Positions 52,073 to 62,097 are shown, counted from the first letter of the stretch. The stretch is 64,000 nucleotides of DNA from Armatimonadota bacterium (GCA_026392115.1 JAPLCQ010000092.1:62001-126000); one strand, 5' to 3'. Program-made: numbers and translations. Notes: generated by a model not told the origin, from the letters alone.

Positions 52073-52474
52073 TCAGGCCTTGAGGAGCTTGGCGGCGGCG
52101 GTCGCCCGGTGCTGTTCGGTCTCCTGTAGCGGCGTGCGACCGGCGGCGCTCACGGCCTCGCGGTCGGCGCCTCGCTCCAGCAGGAGGGCCACCACTTCCT
52201 TGTGGTTGCCGTGGGCGGCGGCATGGAGGGCGGTATCGCCGTAATGGTCGTTCTGGTTCCGGGCGGCAAGGTCGGCGCCCAGGTCGAGCAGCAGCGCGGC
52301 CATCTGGGTGTCGCCACGCCAGGCGGCGCAGTGGAGCGGCGTGCAGCCGTCCTTGTCGCGCGCCTCCAGCAGCGACGCGTCGGTCTCTGCCATCTCGCGG
52401 ACCGCCATGGCGTCTCCGGCCTTGGCGATCTTGATCATCTGCTTCTCGAGCTTGGCTCGTTCGGGCGTCAACAC
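52073..52474 (-). CDS. Ankyrin-repeat protein
   Basis: 133 aa from a GTG at 52474 with AAGGAG seven bases upstream. Three ankyrin repeats: DKDGCTPLHCAAWRGDTQMA, HYGDTALHAAAHGNHKEVVA and AAGRTPLQETEQHRATAAA, preceded by a helical cap. No signal peptide. A small protein-protein interaction module; partner unknown. It lies 23 bp after the URO-D-type gene. Confidence 0.9.
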   Translation of the reverse strand: MLTPERAKLEKQMIKIAKAGDAMAVREMAETDASLLEARDKDGCTPLHCAAWRGDTQMAALLLDLGADLAARNQNDHYGDTALHAAAHGNHKEVVALLLERGADREAVSAAGRTPLQETEQHRATAAAKLLKA

Positions 52475-52497
52475 GGTTCGGCTCCTTTCCGGCAGAC

Positions 52498-53547
52498 CTA
52501 CAGCGTGGCGGCCACGCTGGCGGCCTCGTCCAGCACGATCATGTAGTTCTCAACGGGCATGTAGTCGGTCAGGCTGTTGCCGGTGCCCAGCGCCCAGTAT
52601 CCATCGGCGAAGCACTTCTCCACCTTGTCGCGGGTGTAGGCGCGGAGGGCGGCCTCGTCGGCCCGGCAGATCATATCGACGTCCAGGCCGCCCAACGGCG
52701 TGCAGCGGGCGCCGTACTGGGCCTTGAACTCCTCCACGGGCAGGATGGTCTCCTCGAACGAGTGCTTGGCATCGATCTTGCAGTCGTCGATGAGGTCCTC
52801 GTAGACATTGGCCAGGTTGCCGCAGGAGTGAAGAATGAAGGGCTTGCCCGCGGCGTGGGCCTCGGCGGCCATGCCCTTGTAGATCGGGAAGATCAGTCGG
52901 CGCAGGGCGGCGGGCTTGAGGAAGGTGGAGGTCTTGAAGCCCAGGTCGTCGCCCTGGCGCAGCGCCCCGATGCAGTCCATCGTGGCCAGTTGCCGAACCG
53001 CGCTGACGTAGATGGCCTTCAGCCGGCTGTAGAGCGCCTCCACCAGCTCGGGCTGGTCGAAGATCGCCATGGACAGCCCCACCACGCCCATGAGGTAGGT
53101 GGACCACTCGTAGGGCCCGGCGCAGACGCCGCCGACGATGCGTGCGCCCTCGGGCATCAGGCGGCCCACGGTCTCGAAGTGGCTGAACTCCATGGGGTCG
53201 GCGGGGTCGGGCCAGGGATAGGCCTCGAACTCGGCCATATTGCGGATGCAGGCGGTGGCCTCGCTCTCCACGCTCACCGCGCCCTCGTGGGCCTCGCGCG
53301 GGGGCAGGACCAGGCGCGGGGTGATCTCCATGGGGATGCAGTCGTAGCCCACGCCGATCCAGAAGTCCACGTAGGTGCGCCAGTACTCCTCCGAGCCGAA
53401 GGGCATGCGGCTGAAGGGCTTACCCGTGCGCCGATCGACGAACCCGGGGCTGGCGATATGCTCGTAGCAGGGCAGGTGGTCGGGCTTCCCGGTGCGGGTG
53501 AGCACCTTGAGGAACTGGCTGAAGTCGGGCTGCCGTGTGGCGGGCAT
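52498..53547 (-). CDS. Uroporphyrinogen decarboxylase-family methyltransferase
   Basis: 349 aa from ATG 53547 (AAAGGT upstream). The URO-D TIM-barrel fold is seen as [49 protein letters not shown] and [20 protein letters not shown], with [15 protein letters not shown] near the end. HSCGN supplies His and Cys zinc ligands of the MtaA/MtbA-CmuA-like branch that transfers methyl groups to thiols or corrinoids; true HemE lacks this Cys. The methyl donor is unknown. Members are common near glycoside catabolism genes in this type of genome. Divergent from the pseudopilin gene at 53738. Confidence 0.8.
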   Translation of the reverse strand: MPATRQPDFSQFLKVLTRTGKPDHLPCYEHIASPGFVDRRTGKPFSRMPFGSEEYWRTYVDFWIGVGYDCIPMEITPRLVLPPREAHEGAVSVESEATACIRNMAEFEAYPWPDPADPMEFSHFETVGRLMPEGARIVGGVCAGPYEWSTYLMGVVGLSMAIFDQPELVEALYSRLKAIYVSAVRQLATMDCIGALRQGDDLGFKTSTFLKPAALRRLIFPIYKGMAAEAHAAGKPFILHSCGNLANVYEDLIDDCKIDAKHSFEETILPVEEFKAQYGARCTPLGGLDVDMICRADEAALRAYTRDKVEKCFADGYWALGTGNSLTDYMPVENYMIVLDEAASVAATL

Positions 53548-53642
53548 GGGCGTGACCTTTCGGTGGCGATGGGCGTTTGCGTCCTCCATTCTACGCCCAA
53601 ACAGAGCGCGGAAGCGCTCGGCGGCCGCCGGCGCACGGCGGG

Positions 53643-53648
53643 TATATT
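53643..53648 (+). promoter_or_regulatory. TATATT -10-like box upstream of pseudopilin 1
   Basis: An AT-rich hexamer standing out in GC-rich DNA, in the context GGCGGGTATATTG, 90 bp before the start codon. The same CGGCG(T)GGTATATT context recurs before the second pseudopilin at 54640. No clear -35 box is present. Confidence 0.4.
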
Positions 53649-53737
53649 GTGAATCAACGGACGGACTCGGGGCCGCCGCACGCTCGCGGCAGAGTCACGA
53701 CACTCGGGCCGATCCGCAACAAGGGAGATTGCAAGCA

Positions 53738-54535
53738 ATGCATCGAAGCCGGAACCACGGTTTCACCCTGATCGAACTGCTAGTCGTCATCGCCATCATC
53801 GCCATCCTCGCGGCGATCCTCTTCCCGGTGTTCGCGCAAGCGAGGGAGAAGGCCCGGCAGGCCGCCTGCATGTCCAACATGCGGCAGATCGGGACGGCGT
53901 TGATGATGTACGCTCAGGACTACGACGAGGTTTACCCGCCCAGCCAGCTGCCGTCCACCGCGCCCACGGTCAGTTGGCCCACCATGCTCTTCAGCTACGT
54001 CAAGAACGAGGGCGTCTTCGTCTGCCCCTCCGGCGAGCCCAGCCCGGTCCAGCAGGACCTGGGCAACGGCGTCACCTCCGCCTACGTGGGCATCACCAGC
54101 AGCTACGCGAACCCCAACCCGTACGGCAACGGCGGCGACGGCAGCACCCTGGGCCGCCAGCTTGTCAACCGCCTCTCCTACGGCCGCAACCTGATCCCGA
54201 ACACCGCCGCCTCCTGGGCGACGGCGGGCTTCTACAACGGCAACAAGAGCGGTTTCGTCACCACCGGCACCACGCTCTCCGTGGCGCTGGCGGACGTTGA
54301 GGACGCGGCGGGCACCATCCACATCATGGACGCCTGGACCCGCACCGCCGACCTCGGCAACTCGATCCGCGGCATCCAGCAGGAGATCCGCACCGACCAC
54401 TTCTCGAATGCCACCGCGTCCAAGGTGGCCCGTCGCCACTCCGGCGGTTTCGAGGCCGTGTTCGGCGACGGCCATGCCAAGTGGCGCCGCTGGGGCGCCA
54501 CCACCGCCGCCGACTGGACCATCCAGGCGGAGTAG
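53738..54535 (+). CDS. Type II secretion/pseudopilin-like protein with H-x9-DG C-terminus
   Basis: 265 aa. A prepilin leader with Gly at -1 (MHRSRNHG before FTLIELLVV) and a long N-terminal helix [20 protein letters not shown]. The C-terminal box is [16 protein letters not shown], the H-x9-DG motif of the DUF1559-type family. It should be cleaved and N-methylated by a prepilin peptidase and exposed at the surface. Such proteins occur in many paralogues in Armatimonadota and Planctomycetota and their role is not settled. Ends in its own strong terminator. Confidence 0.92.
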   Translation: MHRSRNHGFTLIELLVVIAIIAILAAILFPVFAQAREKARQAACMSNMRQIGTALMMYAQDYDEVYPPSQLPSTAPTVSWPTMLFSYVKNEGVFVCPSGEPSPVQQDLGNGVTSAYVGITSSYANPNPYGNGGDGSTLGRQLVNRLSYGRNLIPNTAASWATAGFYNGNKSGFVTTGTTLSVALADVEDAAGTIHIMDAWTRTADLGNSIRGIQQEIRTDHFSNATASKVARRHSGGFEAVFGDGHAKWRRWGATTAADWTIQAE

Positions 54536-54565
54536 GCCCTCTGACCGCATGGCCCCCTCCACATC

Positions 54566-54595
54566 GCGCCCCGCCGGGACCAACCGGCGGGGCGC
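54566..54595 (+). terminator. Hairpin after pseudopilin 1
   Basis: A perfect 12-bp stem, GCGCCCCGCCGG with CCGGCGGGGCGC, and a six-base loop, 30 bp after the stop. No U-run follows. Confidence 0.75.
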
Positions 54596-54639
54596 CGTGA
54601 TGTCCGGGGCCTCTTCATAGCCGCTTCATACCGGCGTGG

Positions 54640-54645
54640 TATATT
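54640..54645 (+). promoter_or_regulatory. TATATT -10-like box upstream of pseudopilin 2
   Basis: Context CCGGCGTGGTATATTTC, 86 bp before the ATG, matching the element at 53643 in sequence and distance. Two CTTCATA copies lie just upstream (54613 and 54624). Confidence 0.4.
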
Positions 54646-54725
54646 TCAGGCAGGAGTGCGGGTCAGGGCGGCAGCGGCGCCGCCGGCCGGGCGCCCCAAC
54701 ACACAATCGGAAGGGAAAAGCAAGC

Positions 54726-55583
54726 ATGGACCAGCGCCGCCGGCAGGCGTTCACCCTCATCGAACTGCTCGTAGTGATCGCCATTATCGCAATCCTCGCC
54801 GCGATCTTGTTCCCCGTTTTCGCCCAGGCTCGAGAGAAGGCCCGACAGGTGTCCTGCCTCTCCAACATCAAGCAGCTCGGCACCGCGATCTACATGTATG
54901 TGTCGGACTACGATGAGATGTACCCGCACGCCGACTACAGCCTGCCCGCCGGCTCCGGCAGCCCGCTGAACCCGGCCGCCAGCGGCTCGTTCGCCACCCG
55001 CGTGAACCACTACAAGTGGGAGTCCTGGGTGCTGCCGTACATCAAGAACGTCCAGATCATGCAGTGCCCCAGCCGCCAGAAGGACGCCGAGGCCTGGGCC
55101 GTGAACGGCGAACTGAAGAACGCCTACGCCCTGAACCTCTCCGTCACCGGCGCCAGCAACGGCCTGGTGGACCGCCCCTCGTTCCTGGGCGGCTCGCTCT
55201 CCGGCGTTCAGACCGTGGCCGAGACGTTCCTGATCCAGGAGCTGTACAACCAGGTCACGTACAACTATCTGGTGAACGACGGCAGCAACGTCCTCTACCC
55301 GGCCGCCCTGCGCGAGTCCTGGGAGCCCTACCTGAAGCCCGGCGGCGTGACCGACCGCCGCAACGCTCCGCACAACGAGGGCCTGAACCTCTCCTTCGCC
55401 GACGGCCATTCGAAGTGGATGCACGTGAACAACTTCCTGTCGCAGTGCCCCACCGCCGCCCAGTACAACGCGGGCATCGTAACCCTGCGCACCAACCCCG
55501 GCTCCGGCAGCGGCGTGAACACGTTCTACATCACCGCTGCGCCGGCCTGGACCGCCAAGTACAACCTCTGGGGCCTCTACTAG
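54726..55583 (+). CDS. Second pseudopilin-like H-x9-DG protein
   Basis: 285 aa, GGAAGGG ribosome site. The leader is MDQRRRQA before [10 protein letters not shown], so the -1 residue is Ala instead of the usual Gly; Ala is tolerated by some prepilin peptidases and is seen in this family. The first ~45 mature residues are nearly identical to the protein at 53738 while the rest diverges ([20 protein letters not shown] is the typical mid-region). H-x9-DG is [16 protein letters not shown], followed by a 60-residue extension. A tandem paralogue with its own promoter-like box and terminator, so the two are separately transcribed. Confidence 0.92.
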   Translation: MDQRRRQAFTLIELLVVIAIIAILAAILFPVFAQAREKARQVSCLSNIKQLGTAIYMYVSDYDEMYPHADYSLPAGSGSPLNPAASGSFATRVNHYKWESWVLPYIKNVQIMQCPSRQKDAEAWAVNGELKNAYALNLSVTGASNGLVDRPSFLGGSLSGVQTVAETFLIQELYNQVTYNYLVNDGSNVLYPAALRESWEPYLKPGGVTDRRNAPHNEGLNLSFADGHSKWMHVNNFLSQCPTAAQYNAGIVTLRTNPGSGSGVNTFYITAAPAWTAKYNLWGLY

Positions 55584-55626
55584 ACTCCGGATCGCCGGCT
55601 ACGGTCGGCGTGCGCCGTACCCCGAG

Positions 55627-55657
55627 CGCCCCGCTTGCTTCGGCAGGCGGGGCGTTT
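55627..55657 (+). terminator. Intrinsic terminator after pseudopilin 2
   Basis: CGCCCCGC pairs with GCGGGGCG, extended by TTGC/GCAG-type pairs around a TTCG tetraloop, then TTT. It lies 44 bp after the stop. Confidence 0.8.
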
Positions 55658-55757
55658 GCGCTTGTGGGCCCCGGCCGAGCAGGGAAGCGCCACCGCCTCG
55701 GCGTACCTTGCTGATGGCGCTTACGGCGGTCGTGCGCCCGTGGAGGTCTGTTTGGCA

Positions 55758-57431
55758 ATGAGTGCGTGGGTCAGGGCGGCGATGTGCGTGTGCGTGTGCG
55801 TTGTGGCGGCTCCGAGCGGCACGGGGCAGGGGAGGGCGGCGATGGTCCGAACGGTGCGAATCCAGGTGACGGCTCCGGGATCCGTGGCTCAGCGCATCGG
55901 AGGCCTGCTTCAGCGCAAGATCGAGGAGAGGTGCGGCGCCCGCGTCGTCGCCGGCGGCCGCGCCGATCTGACACTGGAGTTCGCCCGCGACCTGCGGCTG
56001 CGACCTGAGAGCTTCCGCATCGCCGACGGCAAGGGCGGCTCCGTGCGCATCACCGCTCGAGATGACCGCGGACTGCTCTTCGGCGCGGGCAAGTGGCTTC
56101 GCGACGCCCGCTGGTCGGAGGATGGCGTGCAGGCCGGCCCGTGGCGGGGCGTATCGGCGCCCGACAAGCCCTTCAGGGCCATCTACTTCGCCACGCACTT
56201 CCACAACTTCTACCACGACGCTCCCATCGCCGAGGTCGAGCGCTACGTCGAGGAGCTGGGCCTCTGGGGCACCAACACCCTCGTGGTCTGGTACGACATG
56301 CACCACTTCAACGGGCACGACGATCCGGCTGCGGCGGCCATGCGCGCCCGCCTCCACGCCATCCTGGCCGCCGCCAAACGCATCGGCATGGGCGCGGGGC
56401 TCACGCTGCTCGCCAACGAGGGCTATGCCGACAGCCCCTCCGCCCTCCGCCTGACGCCGCCCACGCAGATCGAGGTGCGCGGAATGTACGGCGTGGAGCT
56501 CTGCCCGAGCAAGCCCGGCGCCCGCGAAGTGGTGCTGGAGGCCATGCGCCGGTCGTTCGAGACCTATCGCGACATCGGCCTGGACTGCATCTCCATCTGG
56601 CCCTACGACCAGGGCGGCTGCGGCTGCAAGGAGTGCGCGCCGTACGGCTCGAACGGCTTCCTGCGGATGGCCAGGCCCATCGCCGCGCTGGCCCGGTCGA
56701 TGTACCCCGGCATCAAGGTGATCCTCTCCACGTGGCTCTTCGACGCCCACAAGGACGAGGGCGAGTGGGCCGGCCTCACCGAGGCCCTGCGCAACGACCA
56801 CGGCTGGCTCGACATGATCATGGCCGACTCGCATACCTCCTTCCCGCGCTATCCGCTGGAGAAGGGCGTGCCCGGCGGCCTGCCGCTGGTGAGCTTTCCC
56901 GAGATCAGCATGTGGGGCGTGTCTCCCTGGGGCGGCTACGGCGCGAACCCGCTGCCGGGGCGGTTCCAGGGGCTCTACGACAGCGCCAAGGCGAAGCTGG
57001 CGGGCGGCTTCCCCTATTCCGAGGGGCTCTACGAGGATATGAACAAGGCGCTCTACGCCGGTTTCTACTGGCAGCAGAACCGCCCGGCCGCAGCCATCCT
57101 GCGCGAGTACGCCGCCTACGAGTTCGGCCCGGAGGCGGTGGACGACGTCCTCGCCGCCGTGGCGATCCTGGAGCGCAACCATACCCGCCCGCCGCAGGAC
57201 GCGGGCTCGGCGGAAGCCCTGACGCACCTCGACCGCGCCGCCGCCACCATGCCGTCACACGCGCTCAAGGCCTGGCGGTGGCGCATCCTCTACGACCGAG
57301 CGCTCCTCGACCGCGAGCGCTACGCCCACCCCGGCCAACGCACCGAGGCGGCCCGGCAGGCCCTGCGCGAGCTGGTGGCCATCTACCACGCCGAGAACGG
57401 CCTCGACTGGGTGAAGCCACCGGCATGGTAG
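55758..57431 (+). CDS. Secreted GH20/GH67-like TIM-barrel glycosidase
   Basis: 557 aa from ATG 55758; GGAGG is 13 bases upstream, a weak site. Signal peptide with AAMCVCVCVVAAPSG. Residues 30-125 are the hexosaminidase-N type domain (VRITARDDRGLLFGAGKWL). The barrel begins FRAIYFATHFHNFYHDAPIA and continues ELGLWGTNTLVVWYDMHHFN, SIWPYDQGGCGCKECAPYGS and LVSFPEISMWGVSPWGG. The Cys-rich CGCKEC segment occurs in several GH67/DUF4838-type proteins. Catalytic residues are not certain. The N-acetylhexosamine or uronic acid substrate is inferred from the fold only. Confidence 0.65.
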   Translation: MSAWVRAAMCVCVCVVAAPSGTGQGRAAMVRTVRIQVTAPGSVAQRIGGLLQRKIEERCGARVVAGGRADLTLEFARDLRLRPESFRIADGKGGSVRITARDDRGLLFGAGKWLRDARWSEDGVQAGPWRGVSAPDKPFRAIYFATHFHNFYHDAPIAEVERYVEELGLWGTNTLVVWYDMHHFNGHDDPAAAAMRARLHAILAAAKRIGMGAGLTLLANEGYADSPSALRLTPPTQIEVRGMYGVELCPSKPGAREVVLEAMRRSFETYRDIGLDCISIWPYDQGGCGCKECAPYGSNGFLRMARPIAALARSMYPGIKVILSTWLFDAHKDEGEWAGLTEALRNDHGWLDMIMADSHTSFPRYPLEKGVPGGLPLVSFPEISMWGVSPWGGYGANPLPGRFQGLYDSAKAKLAGGFPYSEGLYEDMNKALYAGFYWQQNRPAAAILREYAAYEFGPEAVDDVLAAVAILERNHTRPPQDAGSAEALTHLDRAAATMPSHALKAWRWRILYDRALLDRERYAHPGQRTEAARQALRELVAIYHAENGLDWVKPPAW

Positions 57432-57440
57432 CGGCGCGGG

Positions 57441-58925
57441 CTACGGCGCCACGGTCACTCCGCTTACGTGGGCGCCCAGCGACAGGCCCATGGCCTCCGC
57501 GGAGGTTGCGGGCTTGCCGTTGAAGGTCACGCCGGAGAGCGCCACGTTGCTCACCGTGTGTTCGGCGTCGAGGCCCTGGAACCAGGACTTGGGGATGCGC
57601 TTGCCCGCCACCGAGAGCTTCTTGTACGTGATGCCCGTCACCACGCCCCGCTCCTTGTCCTGCGAGTAGGGGTTCTGGGCGATGACGATCACCAGCAGGA
57701 ACGGCGCGTAAGCGTCGTTCGGGTTCTCGACGTACTTCTCGTCGCGCGCGGCCTGCATCCTCGGCGAGGGGCAGACGTCGTCGGTCTCCAGCCGGATGTC
57801 CTCGTACCGGACGTTGTGCACCCTGGCCCGGTCGCCGCACTGGATGTCCATGGCGATGTGCGTGGTGCGGATGATATCGCAGTCGGAGAAGACGATGTCG
57901 GTGAACTCGGGCGCCGATGTCTCCGCGCCGATCTCGAGCCCGCGTCCCCAGTCGCACCAGATCACGTTGTTGCGGACCCGGATGCCGCGCACGGGGCGGT
58001 CGCTGAAGCCGGTCGGTCCCCAGTTGAGGCCCTTGAGCACGATGGCGTCGTCGTAGGCCCGCACGAAGCTGTCGCGCACGACCACGTCCTGGCTGTTGCA
58101 GAGGTCGATGCCGTCGGCGTTGTAGCGCCAGAGGCCCACGAGCTTGACGTTGGCGATCTCCATGCGGCTGCAGCCGAACGCGGAGAGGCACCAGACATCG
58201 GGGTCGCGCAGGATCACGCCCTCGATCTTCACGTCCGAGCTGTTCGACAGGCGGATGCAGCCGCCTCCCTTGTCGCGCTCGTACTCGCTCAGGTCGATGA
58301 CGCCCCGGCCCAGGATCCGAACGCCGGTGACGCCGTTCACCTGCACGGAGCCGTGGACCACCGCGCCGCCCGCCACATAGAGCGTCTCGCCGCTCTTCAT
58401 GTCGATGCGCCCCGGTCGGTGGACGCCCGGCCCGAAGTAGCGCACGTTGGGCGTGTTGGGCTTGGGTGCGGCGGCCTCGGGCGGGTTGGCGAAGAGGTGC
58501 AGCGCGTGGTGGCGGCCGTCCAGCTCCATGGTGACCTGCCCCGGCTTGGCCATGGTGAAGGTGACTTTGGCGCCCTTGCGGGTGACCCGGACCTTCCGCG
58601 AGAGCGGCCGCACCACGGCGGAGGTGAACGGGCGGGCGGAGGTCACCTCCACAGTCACGGGACCCTCCATGCCCCAGGTGGCGAAGGCCGCCTCCTCGCT
58701 CTGGTCGATCGGTCGCTGGTAGCCGGGCCAGACCTGGTTGATCGGCACGGCTGAGACGCGGCAGAACTGGACCGGCACGGCCTGGCCGTTCACCCGGACG
58801 CTGTAGAGGCTGGAGAGCTTCTCGCCGGCCGGTGCGGGCCAGACGGTGACCCGTGCGGCTTCGGCGGTTCCCGCGGCCGCTACCAGCGCAGCGGCCAGAC
58901 AGACCAGATGCCATGGGGATATCAT
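57441..58925 (-). CDS. Secreted GH28-like right-handed beta-helix hydrolase
   Basis: 494 aa. Signal peptide MISPWHLVCLAAALVAAAGTAEA. Residues 25-180 are a beta-rich N-domain of the kind seen in GH49/GH28 relatives, then parallel beta-helix coils. Motifs parallel to GH28 are NADGIDLCNSQDVVV (NTD position), AYDDAIVLKG (DD) and DWGRGLEIGAET (GHG position). So acidic residues at two sites are kept while the His is not. Polygalacturonase-type action on a pectic or other polymer is likely. It is convergent with the GH20/67-like gene, 9 bp apart. The start at 58925 has AAAGGA upstream. Confidence 0.7.
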   Translation of the reverse strand: MISPWHLVCLAAALVAAAGTAEAARVTVWPAPAGEKLSSLYSVRVNGQAVPVQFCRVSAVPINQVWPGYQRPIDQSEEAAFATWGMEGPVTVEVTSARPFTSAVVRPLSRKVRVTRKGAKVTFTMAKPGQVTMELDGRHHALHLFANPPEAAAPKPNTPNVRYFGPGVHRPGRIDMKSGETLYVAGGAVVHGSVQVNGVTGVRILGRGVIDLSEYERDKGGGCIRLSNSSDVKIEGVILRDPDVWCLSAFGCSRMEIANVKLVGLWRYNADGIDLCNSQDVVVRDSFVRAYDDAIVLKGLNWGPTGFSDRPVRGIRVRNNVIWCDWGRGLEIGAETSAPEFTDIVFSDCDIIRTTHIAMDIQCGDRARVHNVRYEDIRLETDDVCPSPRMQAARDEKYVENPNDAYAPFLLVIVIAQNPYSQDKERGVVTGITYKKLSVAGKRIPKSWFQGLDAEHTVSNVALSGVTFNGKPATSAEAMGLSLGAHVSGVTVAP

Positions 58926-59015
58926 GTCGCCCTATCCTTTCGGGTTGCGTGACCGGGCGCGAGGACGCGCCGCTGCGTCCATGCTACCCAACATCGGGAC
59001 GGGTGGTGAGCGCCG

Positions 59016-59720
59016 ATGCGCATCGTGACCTACAACATACGGGGCGGACTCGGGTGCGACGGCGTGCGGAGCCTCGCCCGCGTGGCCGACACGCTCCGCG
59101 GCCTGCGGCCCGACGTGGTCTGCCTGCAGGAGGTCCACCGCTTCCTGCCGGTTAGCCGCTTCGCCGATCAGCCCGCCGAACTGGAGCGGCTGCTCGGTTT
59201 CCGCGTCGTCTTCCACCCGGTGAGCCGCCTGGGCGTCGCTCGGTTCGGCAACGCCGTCGCCACGCGCCTGCCCATCGTCTCCATCGGCATGCACCGCCTG
59301 ACCAACGACCGCGAGCGCGAGCGCCCGGCCATGCGCTGGGAGAGCCGCGGTCTGCTCGAGTTGGTGGTGGATGCGCCGGGCGGCCCGCTCCGGGTGATGA
59401 CTACCCATTGGAGCCTCAACGCCATGGACCGCCTGATCTCGTCAGCCACCGTTGCGGAGATGGCCTCCGGATGCCCCGAGCCCCTGATCCTCTGTGGAGA
59501 CCTGAACGCCCTGCCGGACAGCCTGGAGGTTGCGCGACTCGTGCGGCGATCGGGCCTGGCCGACGCAGCATCGGCGAACCCGCAGCCCACCTACCCGGCC
59601 GACGCTCCCAACTCCCGCATCGACGTCATCCTGCACAGCCCGAAGCTGGGCGAGGCCAGGGCCTGGACCGCCTCCTCGCCGGCATCCGACCACCTGCCGC
59701 TCGTGGCGGAGTGGGGGTAG
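59016..59720 (+). CDS. Endonuclease/exonuclease/phosphatase (DNase I-like) family protein
   Basis: 234 aa. The EEP fold is complete: MRIVTYNIRGG (Asn), VVCLQEVHR (metal Glu), VMTTHWSLN (His), LILCGDLNALPDS (Asp and Asn) and ASDHLPLVAEW (catalytic Asp-His). No signal peptide, so cytoplasmic. Substrates in this superfamily range from DNA to phospholipids and sugar phosphates, and the sequence does not choose. Divergent from the GH28-like gene, 90 bp between starts. Confidence 0.9.
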   Translation: MRIVTYNIRGGLGCDGVRSLARVADTLRGLRPDVVCLQEVHRFLPVSRFADQPAELERLLGFRVVFHPVSRLGVARFGNAVATRLPIVSIGMHRLTNDRERERPAMRWESRGLLELVVDAPGGPLRVMTTHWSLNAMDRLISSATVAEMASGCPEPLILCGDLNALPDSLEVARLVRRSGLADAASANPQPTYPADAPNSRIDVILHSPKLGEARAWTASSPASDHLPLVAEWG

Positions 59721-59793
59721 GGCGGCACGAGCGAACACGGACTGGCACGGACCAGCCCGCGCCGGCCCATCACCGCCTCAAACACTCACCCTC

Positions 59794-62097
59794 TCAATAC
59801 GGGTTTGACGCCGCCATCTCCCATGCCTTCACGCCGTTGAACCTGGCCGCGCCGCCTTCGGTGTAGAGCGACACGCCCAGGCTGTCGGGCCGACCGGGGT
59901 AGACGCGGCGGCAGATCGCCTGGCGGTCGTTGGCGTAGACCTCGACGACCGACTTGTCCACGAAGACCCGTAGCCGAAGCGGCTCGCCGGCCTTCAGCTC
60001 CAGCGGCGCGCTCTCGACACCCTTGCGGCCCGCAACGCCGCTGTGCGTGCTGTCCATCACCAGGGCGCGCTTGGCGGCGTCGTAGTAGAGCAGCGTCTCT
60101 TCCTCGCCGCCGGCGGAGGCGCGGACCTTCACTCCGGCCTTCTGCGCCGTGCCGGGGGCGATCTGGAGCGCGATCTCGCAGGAGTCGCCCTTCACGCCCT
60201 CCAGCGGCCTGGCGGCGTCGGCCAGCGTCGTGGGGCGCCATGCCTTGGGGTTCAGCCGCAGGCGCTCAAGCTCGGCCACCGGGCGCATGCGCAGCGTTCC
60301 ATCGGAGCCGACCCAGAGCGTGCGCGGCAGCCCGAAGACGCCCGACCAGCCCTTGGCCTTGTCGCCGCCGGGGTTGTCCGTGAGCCAGGACCACATGATC
60401 TGCCGCCCCTTGCCGTCGACCAGCGCCTCGGGGGCGAAGAAGGTGTTGTCAACCCAGGTCATGCGGCCGTGGTTGTCCGGCAGGAAGCGGTCGTCCTTGT
60501 ATGTGCCCACGTAGTACTGGCAGCCGATATTGTGGCTGATGAAGAGGAGCAGGTGCTTGCCGCTCGCCTTGCCGCCGTCGGGGCTCGACGGGAGCGGCAG
60601 GAAGCTCGGACACATGTTGTCCTCGCTCCGGTCGGTCCACTCGGGTCGGCGCTCGTAGAAGACGTGGCGGTAGGTCCAGCTCTTCAGGTCGGTCGACTCG
60701 AAGAGATAGAGCCGGTCGCCCTGCTCGCTCAGAGGCGCGTCGGGCGCTCGGCCAATCTTGTTCAGCACGAGCAGGCTGCCGGTGAGCATGTAGTACTTGC
60801 CGTTGTGCTTCCAGATGTTGGAGGGGTCGGCCGATCCGATGGTGATGGGCTTGCCCGCCGCGTCGGTGGTCTCGGTGAGGCCGAACTCGGTGCTGCGGAT
60901 CACGGGGTTGGCTTCGGACTTCTGCCAGACATCGTAGGGCGGGCCGGCGCTGCGGGCCACGCCGATGCCCTTGGGCCCCCAGAGCATCCAGTAGGAGAGG
61001 TAAGCCGCGCCGTCGTCATCCACAAAGCCGCCGCCGCTGAAGCAGCCCTCGTCGGTTCCGCCGGGCCCGATGCCGTCCGGCTGGTGCCGCCAGTGGAGCA
61101 GGTCGACGCTGGAGATGTGCCCCCAGCAGAAGCCGGAGCCGCTCCGGTTGTAGAGGTACATCAGGTGGTAGCGGCCATCGGCGAAGAAGGCGCCGTTGGG
61201 ATCGCCGGGCTCGCCCATGTCTTCGGGCACACAGAAGTGGTAGCCGGGCCGCCAGGGATCGGCCAAGAAGCGCTCGCGGAGGAGGCGCGACGACTGCAGC
61301 GCGGCATCGGGCACCGGCCCCGTGAAGCCCCATTGCTGCGGCACGGCGGCAGCTGCGCCCTGCGCCGATGCGGTCATGATGGCCGTGGCGCCCTTGCCGG
61401 GCAGCTCCAGGCATCCGTCGCGCAGCTTCACATCGCCCACGAGTTTGATCTCGGTGAAGCGGCCCGTGCGCTCGCGGAGCCCCTCATCGGCAAAGGACCA
61501 CCAGGCCCAGGGCGCCGGTCCGCCCTCCACCGAGCCCGGCTTGAGGCGACCGATGGCCTCGGCGTCCAGGGCGGAGGCATAGACGCGCGCGTCGCGGATG
61601 CGGCCGGCGAAGGTGTCGCTTGCGCCGGCCTGCGTGTGGCGCTTGCCGAACATGACCACGGCCGCCGGACCGAAGCTCACCGGCTCGCCGCCCATGGCGT
61701 AGCGGGTCACCAGCGCTCCGTTGCGATAGAGGGAGACCTCCTTGCCGCGGTAGCTGACGGCGACCTGCACGAACTCGTCGGGGCCGGCGGCCTCGGCGGG
61801 CCACGGGTCCTGCTCGCGCTGGGTGCGGCTCCAGCCGTCGCTGCCCGGCATCCATCGCGCCTTGGCCAACTCGCCGAAGACGATGCCGTCGAACATGGGT
61901 CCGCCGTCGTCCAGCGTCAGCGCGCTGCCGCCCTGCTGCCCCAGGTCGCTCACCGCGGCCCAGACCACCAGCGTCTTGTCCCGCACCACGCCGTCGCCGA
62001 TCTGCGGCCCCGCCGAGCAAGCGCAGGCCGCCACGGCGAGCGCCGCCGCCAGTATGATCTGCCATGCCGGTCCGCCCCACTGCAAGCACTCGCGCAT
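59794..62097 (-). CDS. GH32-type glycosidase lipoprotein with N-terminal LamG domain
   Basis: 767 aa from ATG 62097 with GGGAGG six bases upstream. A lipoprotein-like leader ends AVAACACSAG. Residues 35-200 form a LamG domain (VQVAVSYRGKEVSLYRNGAL, IRDARVYASALDAEAIGRL). The five-bladed propeller contains EPGDPNGAFFADGRYHLMYL (nucleophile Asp of the NDPNG motif), GSADPSNIWKHNGKYYML (RDP-like) and DRSEDNMCPSFLPL (acid/base Glu region), then DNTFFAPEALVDGKGRQIMW. The C-terminal sandwich has LRLRVFVDKSVVEVYANDRQ, typical of GH32. Distinct from, and only distantly like, the GH32 gene at 14575. Acts on fructan-like or arabinosyl substrates at the cell surface. Confidence 0.82.
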   Translation of the reverse strand: MRECLQWGGPAWQIILAAALAVAACACSAGPQIGDGVVRDKTLVVWAAVSDLGQQGGSALTLDDGGPMFDGIVFGELAKARWMPGSDGWSRTQREQDPWPAEAAGPDEFVQVAVSYRGKEVSLYRNGALVTRYAMGGEPVSFGPAAVVMFGKRHTQAGASDTFAGRIRDARVYASALDAEAIGRLKPGSVEGGPAPWAWWSFADEGLRERTGRFTEIKLVGDVKLRDGCLELPGKGATAIMTASAQGAAAAVPQQWGFTGPVPDAALQSSRLLRERFLADPWRPGYHFCVPEDMGEPGDPNGAFFADGRYHLMYLYNRSGSGFCWGHISSVDLLHWRHQPDGIGPGGTDEGCFSGGGFVDDDGAAYLSYWMLWGPKGIGVARSAGPPYDVWQKSEANPVIRSTEFGLTETTDAAGKPITIGSADPSNIWKHNGKYYMLTGSLLVLNKIGRAPDAPLSEQGDRLYLFESTDLKSWTYRHVFYERRPEWTDRSEDNMCPSFLPLPSSPDGGKASGKHLLLFISHNIGCQYYVGTYKDDRFLPDNHGRMTWVDNTFFAPEALVDGKGRQIMWSWLTDNPGGDKAKGWSGVFGLPRTLWVGSDGTLRMRPVAELERLRLNPKAWRPTTLADAARPLEGVKGDSCEIALQIAPGTAQKAGVKVRASAGGEEETLLYYDAAKRALVMDSTHSGVAGRKGVESAPLELKAGEPLRLRVFVDKSVVEVYANDRQAICRRVYPGRPDSLGVSLYTEGGAARFNGVKAWEMAASNPY

